Shown: positions 1 to 12,038, counted from the stretch's first letter. The stretch is DNA of 64,000 nucleotides from Portunus trituberculatus (GCF_017591435.1 NC_059289.1:17333926-17397925), one strand, 5' to 3'. The notes: generated by a model not told the origin, from the sequence alone. Numbers and translations: made by a program.

Positions 1-196
1 TGGGTATTGGAGGATAATCAAGGATCGGAAGTACAAGCGCTTTTACTAGATGAATTTTAATTTTGTTTGGCATTTCTTGTAATCTACTCAACTTGTGGTA
101 TGTAGGTGATTTATGATATTTATAGTTGAGTGTTTGTTTGCTTGTTTTTTTATTTACATTATCATCTTTTCATTTTTTTCACTTATGCTCAATTAC

Positions 197-198
<2 letters not shown>

Positions 199-270
<72 letters not shown>
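199..270. repeat. (TA)n microsatellite
   Basis: About 70 bp of pure TA dinucleotide. The rest of 1-820 is AT-rich DNA in which I see no gene. Confidence 0.95.
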
Positions 271-273
<3 letters not shown>

Positions 274-827
274 CATGTATACATGTATCATATGTAAGAA
301 ACAATACTTATGACATATACACTTTATTCACCATATGTAACACATTTTTACATATGTATGTAACATTGTTTCTTATGTTTCAGTGATTTGATTATACATA
401 ATCATGTAACATTTCTATGTCTTTAGGCAAAATTTTGTATGCTATATTTACTAGTCATTACCATAAATGTACAAATTTTTGATAAATAATGCATCTTACT
501 TTTGAAATTGCATCAAATTAATCTATTTAGCCATGTTATACTTACTATATCATGTTATTGCTATTCAATTGCAAACTAACTATATTTTATTAATTGTTTT
601 CACACTTATGTGATATTTATTTTGCTCAGTGCATTGTATGACATGTCTTATTATCATTATTGTTCTTTTTGAAGTGCTTATGTATTGACTAGAGTGCTCG
701 GTGAGGACACCTTCATTAGCGTGGTCGAGCCGTATCATAGACAGACTACTTTTATGCGCGGTAATGTAATGTTCTACTGTATGATGTACTGCGACCATGG
801 GTATTTGTTACGCACTACGCAGGGCTT

Positions 828-922
828 CCATTTTAGGGTAAAATACCCTAAACTAGGGTAATTGGACCCTTCTTAGGGTAGTGTTTAGGGTAATGCATAA
901 ACTAGGGTAATTTTAGGGTAAT
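828..922 (+). repeat. Cluster of TAGGGTA motifs
   Basis: The heptamer TAGGGTA occurs about seven times in 95 bp, once also in inverted form (TACCCTA). Two more copies lie at about 2641-2670. The motif resembles a plant-type telomere unit, but the spacing is irregular. It may be subterminal repeats of an old DNA transposon; that is inference. Confidence 0.6.
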
Positions 923-1440
923 CTGCCGTCCTATGGATAGGTGTGCTTGGAATGGAGCCAGTCTGGTGGCAGGCTGGTTTTCTTTCATGTTCGATTCATG
1001 TACACAATCATCCCCGTGACTTGTATCATCCCTTCACCCCCCCACCCCATCCCCTTTCTCCCCAGTCTCCACTCACCCGTCTACTACGCGTAAACGTTTT
1101 GGACCTTCGGACGGTTAGATCACAGTTCACACACAGTCAGTCACTTGCGAGGACGAGTCCACACAGAACAGCCGCAGTAGTGGCTGTAGTGCTATTTTTA
1201 AACTGTATACCAGCTGGGCTGCGTTTGAGACGGCGCACCGGCATGTGCCGGTGTACCGAGACTCCCGGATCGTCTTTTCAAACGCTTTTGGGAGCTTCCT
1301 CTGTAAAATAAACAAACCCGCTTCGTTGCTATGGTAACGCGTCCCTGGCGGCCAAAGCATCAGGAGCTATGATGGATCTCCAGCAAATATTTCATCCATG
1401 ACTGCGAAATATTGCCACTGCTTCAAAACACCTCTCCCAC

Positions 1441-1557
1441 TCAGGTACTTGTAAAGTACTTCCCAGTGCATCTGTGAGCGTGACGGACAACCAAGTCATA
1501 GTCTAGTCCTTGGAAAGGGCACGAAGGGCACTGGAAACATGTTGTTTGGGCCGCCAT
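1441..1557 (-). CDS. Short zinc-finger-like ORF in left TIR element
   Basis: A 38-codon frame starting at an ATGGCGG context and ending at a stop at 1441. It contains a CPSC motif followed after 12 residues by HAHRC, a possible C2H2 or C2HC finger. A near-identical frame lies on the opposite strand at 1848-1964. It could be the first exon of a larger element or captured gene; no downstream exon is seen. Whether it is translated is unknown. Confidence 0.35.
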   Translation of the reverse strand: MAAQTTCFQCPSCPFQGLDYDLVVRHAHRCTGKYFTST

Positions 1558-1574
1558 GTTTGTTAATGACGTCA
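1551..1574 (-). promoter_or_regulatory. CRE (TGACGTCA) plus ATGGCGG start-site module
   Basis: A perfect CRE palindrome at 1567-1574 lies 9 bp upstream (minus strand) of ATGGCGGC at 1557-1550, a YY1-like motif. This is typical of TATA-less promoters; activity is inferred only. Confidence 0.4.
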
Positions 1575-1830
1575 CCACAGCACCACCTCTCGGAGCAGGC
1601 GTCCCAGAATCCCGGCACGGCAACTCGCTACCTCTCTCCGGCGTTTGAGAGGATACGTGTCGCGCTGGCACGTGCCGGTGCGCCGTCTCAAACGCACCCC
1701 TGGGCTGCGTTTGAGACGGCGCACCAGAACGTGCCGGCGCGACACGTATCCTCTCAAACGCGGGTGAGAGGTAGCGAGTTGCCGTGCCGGGATTCTTTGG
1801 GACGCCCGCTCCCGAGAGGTGGTGCTGCGG

Positions 1831-1854
1831 TGACGTCATTAACAAACATGGCGG
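1831..1854 (+). promoter_or_regulatory. CRE (TGACGTCA) plus ATGGCGG start-site module
   Basis: CRE at 1831-1838 and ATGGCGG at 1848-1854, exactly the mirror arrangement of 1551-1574. Confidence 0.4.
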
Positions 1855-1964
1855 CCCAAACAACATGTTTCCAGTGCCCTTCGTGCCCTTTCCAGAGACT
1901 AGACTATGACTTGGTTCTCCGTCACGCTCACAGATACACTGGGAAGTACTTTACAAGTACCTAA
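1848..1964 (+). CDS. Short zinc-finger-like ORF in right TIR element
   Basis: A 38-codon frame that mirrors 1441-1557, with the CPSC and HAHR motifs retained and a few amino-acid changes. Preservation in both arms may reflect selection or simply a recent shared origin. Confidence 0.35.
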   Translation: MAAQTTCFQCPSCPFQRLDYDLVLRHAHRYTGKYFTST

Positions 1965-2689
1965 GTGGGAGAGGTGCTTTGAAGCAGTGGCAATATTTCG
2001 CAGTCATGTATGAAATATTTGCTGGAGATCCATCATAGCTCATGATGCTTTGGCCGTCAGGGACGCGTTACCATAGCAACGAAGCGGGTTTGTTTATTAC
2101 AGAGGAAGCTCCCAAAAGCGTTTGAAAAGACGATCCGGGAGTCTCGGTACGCCGGCACATACCGGTGCGCCGTCTCAAACGCAGCCCTGGGAATCTACGT
2201 GAAGGTGGCCTCTTCCCATAATCATAAGGAATAACTTCATTTCCATTCTATAAGGTAATTTGTTTTATATATATTGTTAAGACGAGGGTCATGCAGCTGT
2301 GTGTGTTGTCTTGAGTTGTGTGGTATGTGGCGTGTGTGCTGATGAGGCGAGCTTCGTATGTGTGTGGCAATGTCGGGTAGGTGTTGACATGTCGGTTGGT
2401 GACAGTGTGCTGGGTGATGAGGATGATAATGAGGCCGTTGTTGATGATGCCAGTGATGTTGATGATGATAATGCTGGTGATGAGGGTGATGATGTTACAC
2501 TGTTCCACTGTGGTGGTATTGGTGGTTATTTGAGAGGAGGTGGAGAAGGAGGGTGTTGCTAACTTCTCGATTGGTGCCTACAATCTCTCCCATTTAACGA
2601 TGTTACCTGCGAATAAGTGACACTTTTTACTTCGACAATCTAGGGTAAAACACTCGAATCTAGGGTAAGATTTCATCAACTCATGGAAG

Positions 2690-3055
2690 CACTGGCACTA
2701 CCTCACGCCACGCTCAGTCGCTCCCAACACAGCTTAGGGAAGAGACTCACGTTCCGCCTGCCAATCCGCTTGCCTTCTCTCTTTGACTGGTTCTCCTGGC
2801 CTGCACAGCCAGTCTAGTTCTACAGTCTACTGTCTACAGTCACACTCCAGTGTCTAGACTGTAATTTCTACATCACGCTTGCTACCAAGCTTCATCTAGC
2901 CGCTACCGACTACAAGTCTCGCTCTGGCCACCGGCTACTTCTCAAGCCTCCACGGCTACTCGCTACCAAGTCTACCAAGCTTCAATACGCTTTGTATCTT
3001 ACAATAAACAGAGGAAAAGGCCCCGGTGTTTCTCTTCAACCACACCAGAACATAT
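2690..3055 (+). mobile_element. LTR-like remnant with poly(A) signal and possible PBS
   Basis: A CT-rich stretch with an AATAAA at about 3003 is followed by an ACA end and then TGGTGCC, which resembles the primer-binding site found just inside many LTR retrotransposons. The internal region is replaced by a SINE fragment from about 3087. No partner LTR was found in the window. Confidence 0.35.
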
Positions 3056-3086
3056 TGATGGTGCCAGCGGTACCAGGACATTTTCG

Positions 3087-3290
3087 TAGGTTCGAATCCC
3101 ACCGCGTACAGCCTTAAACACTTTGCCATTTGTCGAGTGGTTTAAAGTTACCTACATGTCACCATGATACCCATGTTCTAGGTGGTTACAAGATGAGCTT
3201 CGGGGGTGATATGGGTGTTAAGCGTATTGGTTGTATGGAGCTTAACTTTGTTTGATTAGCAGGCCTCCTGTAGATTCTGTAGGCCTACAT
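3087..3290 (+). mobile_element. tRNA-derived SINE (family 1), partial
   Basis: Contains the B box GGTTCGAATCC and the family body (motif CTACATGTCACCATGATAC) shared with 11134-11443 and 15271-15590. The A box half and the 3' end are missing. Confidence 0.7.
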
Positions 3291-3604
3291 AAAGTTATTA
3301 AGTTTATTGTTTTGATTTACTGTCCAGCCGAGCGGTTTCACTGGTAGTTTTAGTGTTTCTTATTAACTCAGGTGTACAAGGAAAACTCGGTTTATAAAAG
3401 TTATTATATTATGTACAAATTTACAAGTGCTGTCCACACGCCACGTACAAGAACATACGGCAAACGTGTATTAAACTCGGGAAAGTGTTTGTAATGTCAC
3501 TGAGTACACAGAGTCACTAAGTTCCCGCAGCACACAGTTCACAGGCACACACACTTGACACACCCGCACTTCCCAGTCGCCGGTGATCTTCCTTCTGCCG
3601 CGGT

Positions 3605-4009
3605 TAGGGACGGGCGGGTACCCGGATAACTACCCGGGTAGTAGAGTACTGAGTATCGAGACGGGTACCCGGGACGAACGAAGGTTGTCGGGTAATTTTC
3701 ACGGGTATTTCTTATAATATTATTAGGCACCCATTCTGGTGTAGGGAGTACAGATGTGCGCGATTACGGTGAAAATATTTAATGTCTAGACTCTTAGAGT
3801 ATGGATAATGTTTACCGATGTGCGATCATTAATGAAATATGGAGATGATTAGAAATATATCGTTCATGCTGTACTGCGTAGTGAGTATCTAGACGGGTAC
3901 CCGGGTAAAACATAATGTCGGGTATTGCTCACCGGTAAGCAGTCTTGTCTTGGAGTACACAGTGAGTACCGAAGTCTTATTATTAATAAAATATGATGAT
4001 AACGATGAA

Positions 4010-4091
<82 letters not shown>

Positions 4092-4381
4092 GTGTGTGTG
4101 TGTCTGGTTTATAATCTTGGTAATCGTCTCGACATTAATCCCGGAGCCGGGATCACTGTGCGCTGGGTGCCGGGTAAGCGTTTTGATGGTTACCAGGCAG
4201 CTATCCGGGTAGCGCGTTGGTCCTACTCACTCACTTTGAGCCCCGGGACCACCGCGCGCTGGAGGGTGTGCCTGATGGATACCGGGTAGCTACCCGGGTA
4301 GTGGAACCGGGTAGCGCGGGTAGTCTGAGACGGGTACCCGTACCCACGATTACCTGAAAAGCCGTACTCTGCCCATCCCTA
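3605..4381. mobile_element. hAT-type non-autonomous element
   Basis: A 777-bp unit flanked by a perfect 8-bp duplication GCCGCGGT (3597-3604 and 4382-4389). Its ends are TAGGGACGGGC and the inverse GCCCATCCCTA. The 8-bp duplication and ends assign it to hAT. The interior is rich in repeats of CGGGTACCCG, has a (TA)n tract at about 4016-4087, and has no transposase frame. Confidence 0.85.
4016..4087. repeat. (TA)n microsatellite inside hAT element
   Basis: About 70 bp of TA dinucleotide. Confidence 0.95.
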
Positions 4382-4740
4382 GCCGCGGTCGCCGGCGCCC
4401 ACCGCGCCCAGCCTCCAAGATGCTGACACAAGGGCGTCGGTCATGTGACGGGGGAAATGTCCACTGGGTGTATTGTGTCGTGCATTACCTTTATTTCTCA
4501 CTGGTAGTGATACCTATATAAAATGCATCCTACCTATAGTGATTACATTAATTGGTTTAGTTATCTGAGTCAATCATGAGTGCAACAGAGTACTAGTTAG
4601 TTTTATGAAATAGAGAAACACTGCAACCCCTGTTGAAAGGAAAAGACGAGGTCAGCAGTTCTACATGTTGCACCAAATTACGAGAGATTGCATCAGATTC
4701 CTATATACTTATGTACAATGGGTCCTACCTATCCTATGGC

Positions 4741-4858
4741 GGTTACATGGGCCCTAATATATAAATAAAATTGCCTGTGGTACTAATGGGCGGAAGCTGA
4801 ACAGCGCTTCCCATACACTCTTCAAGTGTGCCTACAGGCGCTATAGGCCTTACTGTAA
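4741..4858 (+). mobile_element. SINE family 1, 3' fragment
   Basis: Matches the 3' third of the copy at 11134-11443, including the GGCGCTATAGGC-like end, and is followed by a poly(A) run. 4440-4740 holds nothing I recognise. Confidence 0.65.
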
Positions 4859-4966
4859 AAAAAAAAAAAAAAATGTTATACTCGCTGCAGTAGGAAACGG
4901 CCCTTAAGGCCAGGGCGTAGAAATCACAGGGACTCCCCCATAACCACAGTCCATAAATCATCGGCC

Positions 4967-4968
<2 letters not shown>

Positions 4969-5008
<40 letters not shown>
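4969..5008. repeat. (CT)n microsatellite
   Basis: Pure CT dinucleotide. The following 5010-5630 has no recognisable gene. Confidence 0.95.
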
Positions 5009-5009
<1 letters not shown>

Positions 5010-5639
5010 AAAGTACCTATTGACGTTGTAAATAACTGCCTTAGCTTGGCTATGAACGTGGCCCTATGGCGAGCTTGAAGCAGTGGAATGATGCATAACG
5101 AGAACGTGTGTTTAGACGCCAAGAAATCAAAATTCCTCCACTCACTATGGCAGTGGTGAATTTGTGAAGGAAACGACAATGTAATCCTCTCCCGCTCATA
5201 TGCCACGTTTACCAGGAGAATACTGCGTTTACGAGTGAGGAAACGAGTTTCAAAACTTTTATACAATATACAGAAAACACCCTTTGATTTGACCTCAGTG
5301 GTGGTGTGGAACGAAACTTGTAATATTTCCGGAAATGCACCAATTTATGTAAAAACAAAGAGAAAGAACGACAAGCAGAGGTTACGTAGGTTGAGCGGGG
5401 CTGGGGGTTAGTGAAAGTAGACGGTGATTATGGCGACACGTCCTATCGGTCTTTTCTCCGAATTTTGTCGATATGGCGAGTATAGTAATTTTCTCATCCT
5501 CCTGTTTAGCAAATAAAAAAAAATTAAAAAATAGATAGAGCATTTTTTTTTTTCTTTCGTTCGTAATCACTTGCGGGCCGTGGCCACCATGCTGACGCCA
5601 GTCGTCAGACAAGTTACAACTTGAAAGCTGAAACAAGCT

Positions 5640-5950
5640 GGCGTCACTCAGTGGTGTGTGTTATTCACCACGGTCACGGTCGTCTGCTAGTCACCCAGCC
5701 AGCCTTTCCCCTACGGAAAGAGCTCAAGCTCGTAGTGACCGACCTTCGGGTAGGACTGAGACTACATCACACACAACACACACCGGGAAAGCTAGGCCAC
5801 AACTCCTCGAGTTACATCTCGTACCTATTTACTGCCAGGTGAACAGACCCTACACATTAAGAGGCTTGCCTATTTGCCTCGTGGCTTCCAGGGACTCGAA
5901 CCCGGGCCCTCTCGATTGAGTCGAGCGTGCTAACCACTACACTACGCGGT
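5640..5950 (-). mobile_element. tRNA-headed SINE (family 2), copy a
   Basis: Read on the minus strand, it begins at about 5950 with a tRNA-like head (A box TAGTGTAGTGG, B box GGTTCGAGTCC) followed by a body shared with 21798-22106 (for example AACTCCTCGA and AGGTGAACAG on the plus strand). The head differs clearly from that of the second copy. The SINE head abuts the 3' end of a LINE in the same orientation. Confidence 0.75.
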
Positions 5951-5954
5951 GTAT

Positions 5955-6660
5955 TTACCTAGTTGTAGTTTTACAGGGCCTGAGCTTTATGCTCGTGTGG
6001 CCCCGTCTCCATATCTACACTTATCCAATTTTTCTTTAATTAAAACTATGCACACTCGTTGCTGACACCACTTCTTCACTCACTGTTCCAAGTCTCAACA
6101 CATCTTTGCGGAAAACTATATCTTTTAACATCTCTCAGAAATCTTCCCTTCCTCAGCTTTTTACTATGTGATCTTGTGCTTCGAATGTCATATTCTTCTC
6201 TCCGGATCAGTTTCTCATTATCCACTTGGTCCATTCCGTTGATCAATTTATAAACTTGTATCAGATCCCCTCTCTCCCTTCTCTGTTCCAGGGTTGGTAG
6301 ATCCATAGCCTTTAGTCTCTCCTCATATGTCATCCCTTCAAATTCTGGAACCATTCTTGTAGCCATTTCTTGTAGCCATTTTTTGTAGTCTCTCCAACTT
6401 CCTTATGTGTTTCTTTTTATGAGGGGTCCACAATACTCCTGCATATTTGAATCTGGGTCTTATTATAGTATTTATCAATTTCTTCATCACTTCTTTGTCC
6501 ATGTAGTGAAATGCTAATCCAATATTCCTTGGCAAATTATATGTCTCTGAAAATTCTATCAATATGGCTTACCGGTTGATTGTTTTCTTCCATCGTCACT
6601 CCCAAGTCCTTTTCCTTTTTTACTTTCTCCAGTTCTACTCCATCTCCCATCTTATAGATT
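5955..6660 (-). mobile_element. CR1-like LINE family A, 3' fragment
   Basis: The minus strand encodes the C-terminal part of the reverse-transcriptase ORF of the same family as 58975-62680 (motifs FHYMDKE, LEYAG or KYAGVLW, and YEERLKAMDLPTLEQRR), broken by a frameshift near 6350. The 3' end, at low coordinates, carries the family tail ACTAGGTAAATACA. The 5' truncation point joins a (GT)n tract. Confidence 0.85.
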
Positions 6661-6662
6661 CC

Positions 6663-6664
<2 letters not shown>

Positions 6665-6749
<85 letters not shown>
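6665..6749. repeat. (GT)n microsatellite
   Basis: 85 bp of GT dinucleotide at the 5' truncation of a LINE. 6760-7200 has no recognisable gene. Confidence 0.95.
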
Positions 6750-6752
<3 letters not shown>

Positions 6753-7199
6753 GGTAATAGGATCACTGTTACTATAATATAGTTCGTCTACTCTAGTAAG
6801 TTGACCACTGGGTTTCCGACTCAGTTTTTTGTCATTTTAGTTTTTACAGTGTTGCCCCAAATTTTTCTGGCTTTCCCATCCGCTCGCTCCTACTATTTTC
6901 TGCTATACCATGAACTATAAGTTGCAGGTACAATATGTATGCATGTATGTATGTATACATGTAAGTATTTATGTATATTTATGTAAGTATGTGTGCATAC
7001 AGGCATTGTGTGTACTGTGTACGCATATTTAGAGGGTGGTAGGGTGGGAAGGGAAGTCAGGAGATATCCATGCCTCCGTGGGCGTAGGGCCTCAGTGGCA
7101 GTGCCGCCTCACTCCCTAATCCTCATCTCAGATGAGGCCATGACGGTCAGGGCGCCAGAATTGCCGGAATGTGAATATTTCCACCATGCCATATAATAA

Positions 7200-7308
7200 G
7201 AGTAATGATAACAATAATAATAATAATAATTGTGGTAATAATAGCAATAGTAATAATAATGATAATAATAAATAAAATTATTATGATAATAATAATAGTA
7301 ATAGTAGC

Positions 7309-7348
<40 letters not shown>

Positions 7349-7395
7349 ATAATAATAATAATAATAATAACAATGATAACAATAATAATAATAAC

Positions 7396-7437
<42 letters not shown>

Positions 7438-7480
7438 TACCAGCAGTTAATAGTAATAGTAGTAGTAGTATATAAATATA
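7200..7480. repeat. TAA/TAG trinucleotide repeat block
   Basis: Imperfect trinucleotide repeat switching between TAA, TAG and GTA phases; open frames here are artefacts. Confidence 0.9.
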
Positions 7481-7489
7481 AATATATAA

Positions 7490-8507
<1,018 letters not shown>

Positions 8508-8514
8508 CGCCCCC

Positions 8515-8900
8515 TCAACTGCATAGCATCGATGGACGTGGAATCACTTTTCACTAACGTTCATGTTTATGAAACTATAGAATAGATCTGCCAACGCATA
8601 TACCACGACGGCGAGAGTAAACTCACAATCCCAGAGGATTCACTGCGTGGATTACTACAAGCATGCACAAAAGAAGTATCGTTCTGTGGCCCCGATGCAA
8701 AAATGTACGTTCAGCGCGATGGTGTTGCTATGGGATCACCGCTGGGCGTCCTTTTCACTAACTTCTATATATGGGGACCATCGAGATCTTCACGCAATAC
8801 CCAGAAATCAAACCATCGATATACACAAGATACATCGACGACATCTTCATCAATACTAACACCGAGGAACATGTCAACACAAGCATAAAATTACCTTATG
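8515..8900 (+). mobile_element. Penelope-like element fragment (reverse transcriptase), plus copy
   Basis: The plus strand encodes DVESLFTNVHVYETIE, an in-frame stop, then MYVQRDGVAMGSPLGVLF, and after a frameshift YTRYIDDIFINTN. It overlaps in content with the minus copy at 7884-8507 but is in opposite orientation, and decays after about 8900. Confidence 0.75.
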
Positions 8901-8949
8901 TAATTGTATTTACATACTGTCGAAAAATGTTAGATAAAGGAGATTTTTT

Positions 8950-9108
8950 CAACGCAAAAGAAAGAAAATGATACTGCTATTACCGGTATTTTTAAGTGAA
9001 TATCGGTATATCGGTATCGTAATTTCATATCGAAAAGGACTGTACCAGTATGTTTCAGAATATCGGTAATACATATACCGATTTTTTGTCGATACTGCAC
9101 ATCCCTAC
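8950..9108. mobile_element. Partial hAT-like end
   Basis: A string of ATCGGTAT/ATACCGAT motifs ends in CACATCCCTA, like the ends of hAT elements built from such motifs (compare 18959-20317). The other end is not identified. Confidence 0.4.
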
Positions 9109-9319
9109 GCGTCGCCTGGCCACTATACCAACCCAGAGCTCGGCACCACCAATACCAGGCAAGCCCCCCACACCTGGCTGATCACTCCCCATCATTCCTG
9201 AGGTGGGTATTCTCCTAGGTGTCTGGCGCCTGACGCTCATCTAATAAAGACTAGATTGCATTTAATAAATAAAAGGAAGGAAAGATTCCATTGTTTCCTT
9301 GTCCCTCGGGGGAAGAGCC

Positions 9320-9472
9320 ATCTTAACAACTACTATTATTACTACTCCTATCACCATAACTAACATTTCTTTTCCTACTGTACAAGGCATGTTGACCTTG
9401 CGGCCTAAATTTGGCAATGAGAGGACATTCCATATGATATAATGACGCAGTGTGTGTCCCCTTGGTGCAGCA

Positions 9473-9515
<43 letters not shown>
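9320..9515 (-). mobile_element. LINE family C 3' fragment with (GA)n
   Basis: The minus strand matches 10495-10560 (encoded motif ECPLIAKFRPQGQ), the C-terminal end of a LINE ORF. It adjoins a (GA)n tract at 9477-9514. Confidence 0.5.
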
Positions 9516-9519
<4 letters not shown>

Positions 9520-9676
9520 AGTCATTCAGATATGGAGGGGTGAGGAGGTAAGCATAAAAAAATGAGGGGAAGTGGTCATGAGAGTGCATGGGAGAAGCGG
9601 GAGGGGGATGGGGAAGGGGAGGATGGAGTGGAGGTAAAGGTAGGATGAGAGGAGGTATCTACCTTGACTCATGCTG

Positions 9677-9679
<3 letters not shown>

Positions 9680-9711
<32 letters not shown>
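9680..9711. repeat. (TC)n microsatellite
   Basis: Pure TC dinucleotide immediately before a LINE fragment. Confidence 0.95.
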
Positions 9712-9713
<2 letters not shown>

Positions 9714-9719
9714 TGTTGT

Positions 9720-10490
9720 GTTATAAAAGTAAGGAAGTGGTGCGTAGCTTATATAATTCCTATGTTAGGCCCCATTTAGAGTATTGCATACAGGCCTGGT
9801 CACCCCACTATAGGCAGGATATCAACATGTTAGAAGCAGTTCAGAGAAGAGCAACTAGGATGATACCAGCATTAAAGTGCCTGGAGTATAGAGATAGATT
9901 AAAGGAATTAAACATGTTTTCATTTGAGAGGAGATGTATAAGAGGGGATACGATAGAGTTATTTAAAATGTTCTCAGATACAAACTACATAGATGTGAGA
10001 TCTTTCTTTACCTTAGAGGAGGGAAATAGGACTAGAAATCATGGCAGGAAGATTAGAAAGCAAGGCTGCAGGTTAGATATAAGAAAATATTTCTTTAGTC
10101 ATAGTGGTAGACTTCTGGAATGCATTGCCAGAGACGGTTGTAAATAGCACTAGTTTGACAATGTTTAAAAACAGATTAGATAAGCACTTAAATTCATTAG
10201 ATTTATAATTATGTATAGCACTGCATGATAGTTTTTATAAGAAATTTACTATAGTTAAATAAGACATGATCCCCATGTATGGGGACCACAAATTGTAGAG
10301 GATTTCGCTGCAGGACTTAGCCCTGTTAATGGGCCAAATATTTAGAATTAGTATATAATGTATTGTGTACTTGTAAGTGTATCTTTAAGTACTGATGACG
10401 AGGTCGCTGTGCGACTGATACAGGATAACCTAGATGGGCCCTGGTGGCCCTTTGTTATCCTATTATTTATGTTATATGTTATGTTATGTT
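9720..10490 (+). mobile_element. CR1-like LINE family B, 3' end
   Basis: Encodes the C-terminal region of a LINE reverse-transcriptase ORF: YNSYVRPHLEYCIQAW, VQRRATRMIPALK, FERRCIRGDTIELFKMF and LDIRKYFFS. One frameshift lies near 10120, after which TMFKNRLDKHLNS ends at a stop near 10205. The 3' UTR ends in a (TATGT)n-like tail at about 10470-10490. A second copy of this tail lies inverted at 30777-30946. Confidence 0.8.
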
Positions 10491-10494
10491 AACA

Positions 10495-10808
10495 CACTCT
10501 GCATCATTATATCATGGAATGTCCTCTCATTGCTAAATTTAGGCCGCAAGGTCAATATGACTTATATACCCTCATTGACCATCTCCTAAACTCAGCCACT
10601 CTTCAGGTATATACTCAAGGAATATCCTCAGTTTGCTCCCAAACTATAGGATGTTTATGCAGTAAGGTGTAAGTGCTTATATTCTTGTTATGTATAGTAT
10701 CTATTTATATATGTTTGATACTTTAATCTTAAATATTTGCCCACGGGGTGGGTGGCAAGGTCCATCCTCCTCCTTAGCTGTACTTTCTTATTGATGCAAC
10801 AATAAATG

Positions 10809-10851
<43 letters not shown>
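10495..10851 (+). mobile_element. LINE family C 3' end with (CT)n tail
   Basis: Begins in the middle of a C-terminal domain (HYIMECPLIAKF, a zinc-knuckle-like motif seen at LINE C termini), ends at a stop near 10671, and its 3' UTR finishes with AATAAATGTA joined to (TC)n at 10809-10851. 10860-11130 has only simple repeats. Confidence 0.6.
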
Positions 10852-10855
<4 letters not shown>

Positions 10856-11133
10856 AGTTTACTTGTGTGTTGTTAAAGGACAGTACATTTCTTCAACTGT
10901 CTCTTCTCCTCCGCTGAAGTTTGAGAGGAACATTATAGTTTGCGAAAATAGCATATAACAACAGAGGCTTTGTTCGTGTGTGTGTGTGTGTGTGTGTGGA
11001 GGGTGAGTGGGTGGGTGGGTGTGATGGAAGGTTTCAAGTGTGTAAATAGTGTAGTGGTAGTGGTAATACAGAGGTAGTCGTTGTAGTAAAGGTGGTGGTA
11101 TTGTGCCTAGCAGCAGCAGCAGCATGCAGTAGT

Positions 11134-11443
11134 ACGGTGGTGTAGTGTAGTGGATAAGGCGGCGAGCATGCGATCGGCAGACGGCCATGAGTTGGTTCCA
11201 ATCCCACCACGTGCAGTCTTGAAACTATGTCATTTGTTGACTGATTTAAAATAACCTACATGTCACCATGATACTCAGGTTCTAGGTGGAGGTGTAATTG
11301 CCTTACACCAAAGATGCTCTTGGATGGTGATATGAACTAATATGGATACCACTATAAATAAAATTGCCTGCCCCGCTAATGGGTGGAAGCTGGACAGTGC
11401 TTCCCATACTCTTCAATTATACCTACAGGCGCTATATGCTATA
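11134..11443 (+). mobile_element. tRNA-derived SINE (family 1), full-length copy
   Basis: About 310 bp. The head has A box TAGTGTAGTGGATAAGG and B box GGTTCCAATCC, typical of RNA polymerase III promoters. The body contains CTACATGTCACCATGATAC and the 3' end reads GGCGCTATATGC. No poly(A) tail. Related copies are at 3087, 4741 and 15271 (reverse). Confidence 0.85.
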
Positions 11444-11449
11444 ACATAG

Positions 11450-12035
11450 TAGTAGTAGTAACTTATAACAAACATAGAAAAGGAAGTAGCAATAACAGAA
11501 GTAGCTGAAAAGTGGCGCCTTAAATTTTCCTCCCTCTCTACCTTCTATTAATTCCCTCCCTCCCTATCATCTCTCCCTAGGCTAGGTCCTGCATGCAATG
11601 CTCATATATGCAGGTCATGGAGGGACAGTTAAATGCGTCACTCCATTGTTTTACCACATCACAACAACCCTTACAGACCTGTACTTGTATTCTATTATTT
11701 TTTCGTTTTTCTGTATATTATTGTAAAGATTTTTTTCTGTGGCAAGAGATAATGAGGCATAGAAGGGAGTGACTTTGAAAAAAAATAGAAGTAGAGAGAG
11801 AGAGACAAATTAGAAACTTAAAGACCGCCACCACCAACAACAAAAAACAACAACGAAGAAAAACAAATAAGTATGAATGAGGTACAGAAAGGACAGACTT
11901 AGAAAAAAAAAAAAAAAAAAAGGATCACTCTCAAGGAACACGTTCCGACCGCTCTCCTCGATTCCCGGCTCCCCCCTTCGCAGCTCCTCAACCTAACTGA
12001 TTTGACGTCACGTATACGAAGCCACGCTATTAGTC
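11450..12035. other. No gene recognised
   Basis: Non-coding, with a poly(A) run at about 11905-11921. Confidence 0.6.

Positions 12036-12038
<3 letters not shown>

Larger units (their letters stand above)
1219..1696 (-). mobile_element. TIR element, left member of an inverted pair
   Basis: A 478-bp unit that starts CTGCGTTTGAGACGGCGC and ends with the inverted form of the same sequence, so it is bounded by terminal inverted repeats of roughly 35 bp. It is about 95 percent identical by eye to the reverse complement of 1705-2184. The flanking 8-mers are CAGCTGGG on the left and CCCCTGGG on the right. An 8-bp spacing would fit hAT or P-type elements, but no transposase is visible and the superfamily is not certain. 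The unit carries a GC-rich promoter-like core and a 38-codon open frame. Confidence 0.7.
1705..2184 (+). mobile_element. TIR element, right member of an inverted pair
   Basis: A 480-bp unit in opposite orientation to 1219-1696 and separated from it by only 8 bp (CCCCTGGG). It ends in CGCAG and is followed by CCCTGGG, so the central and right flanks share CCCTGGG, as expected of a target-site duplication. Both arms keep the same internal order: TIR, GC-rich segment, CRE, ATGGCGG, short ORF, A/T-rich segment, TIR. Together they form a near-palindrome of about 970 bp that would fold into a long hairpin. Confidence 0.7.

Noticed and set aside
2299..2562. 87-codon Asp/Val-rich plus-strand frame
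   Set aside because: Produced by a GATGAT-type simple repeat.
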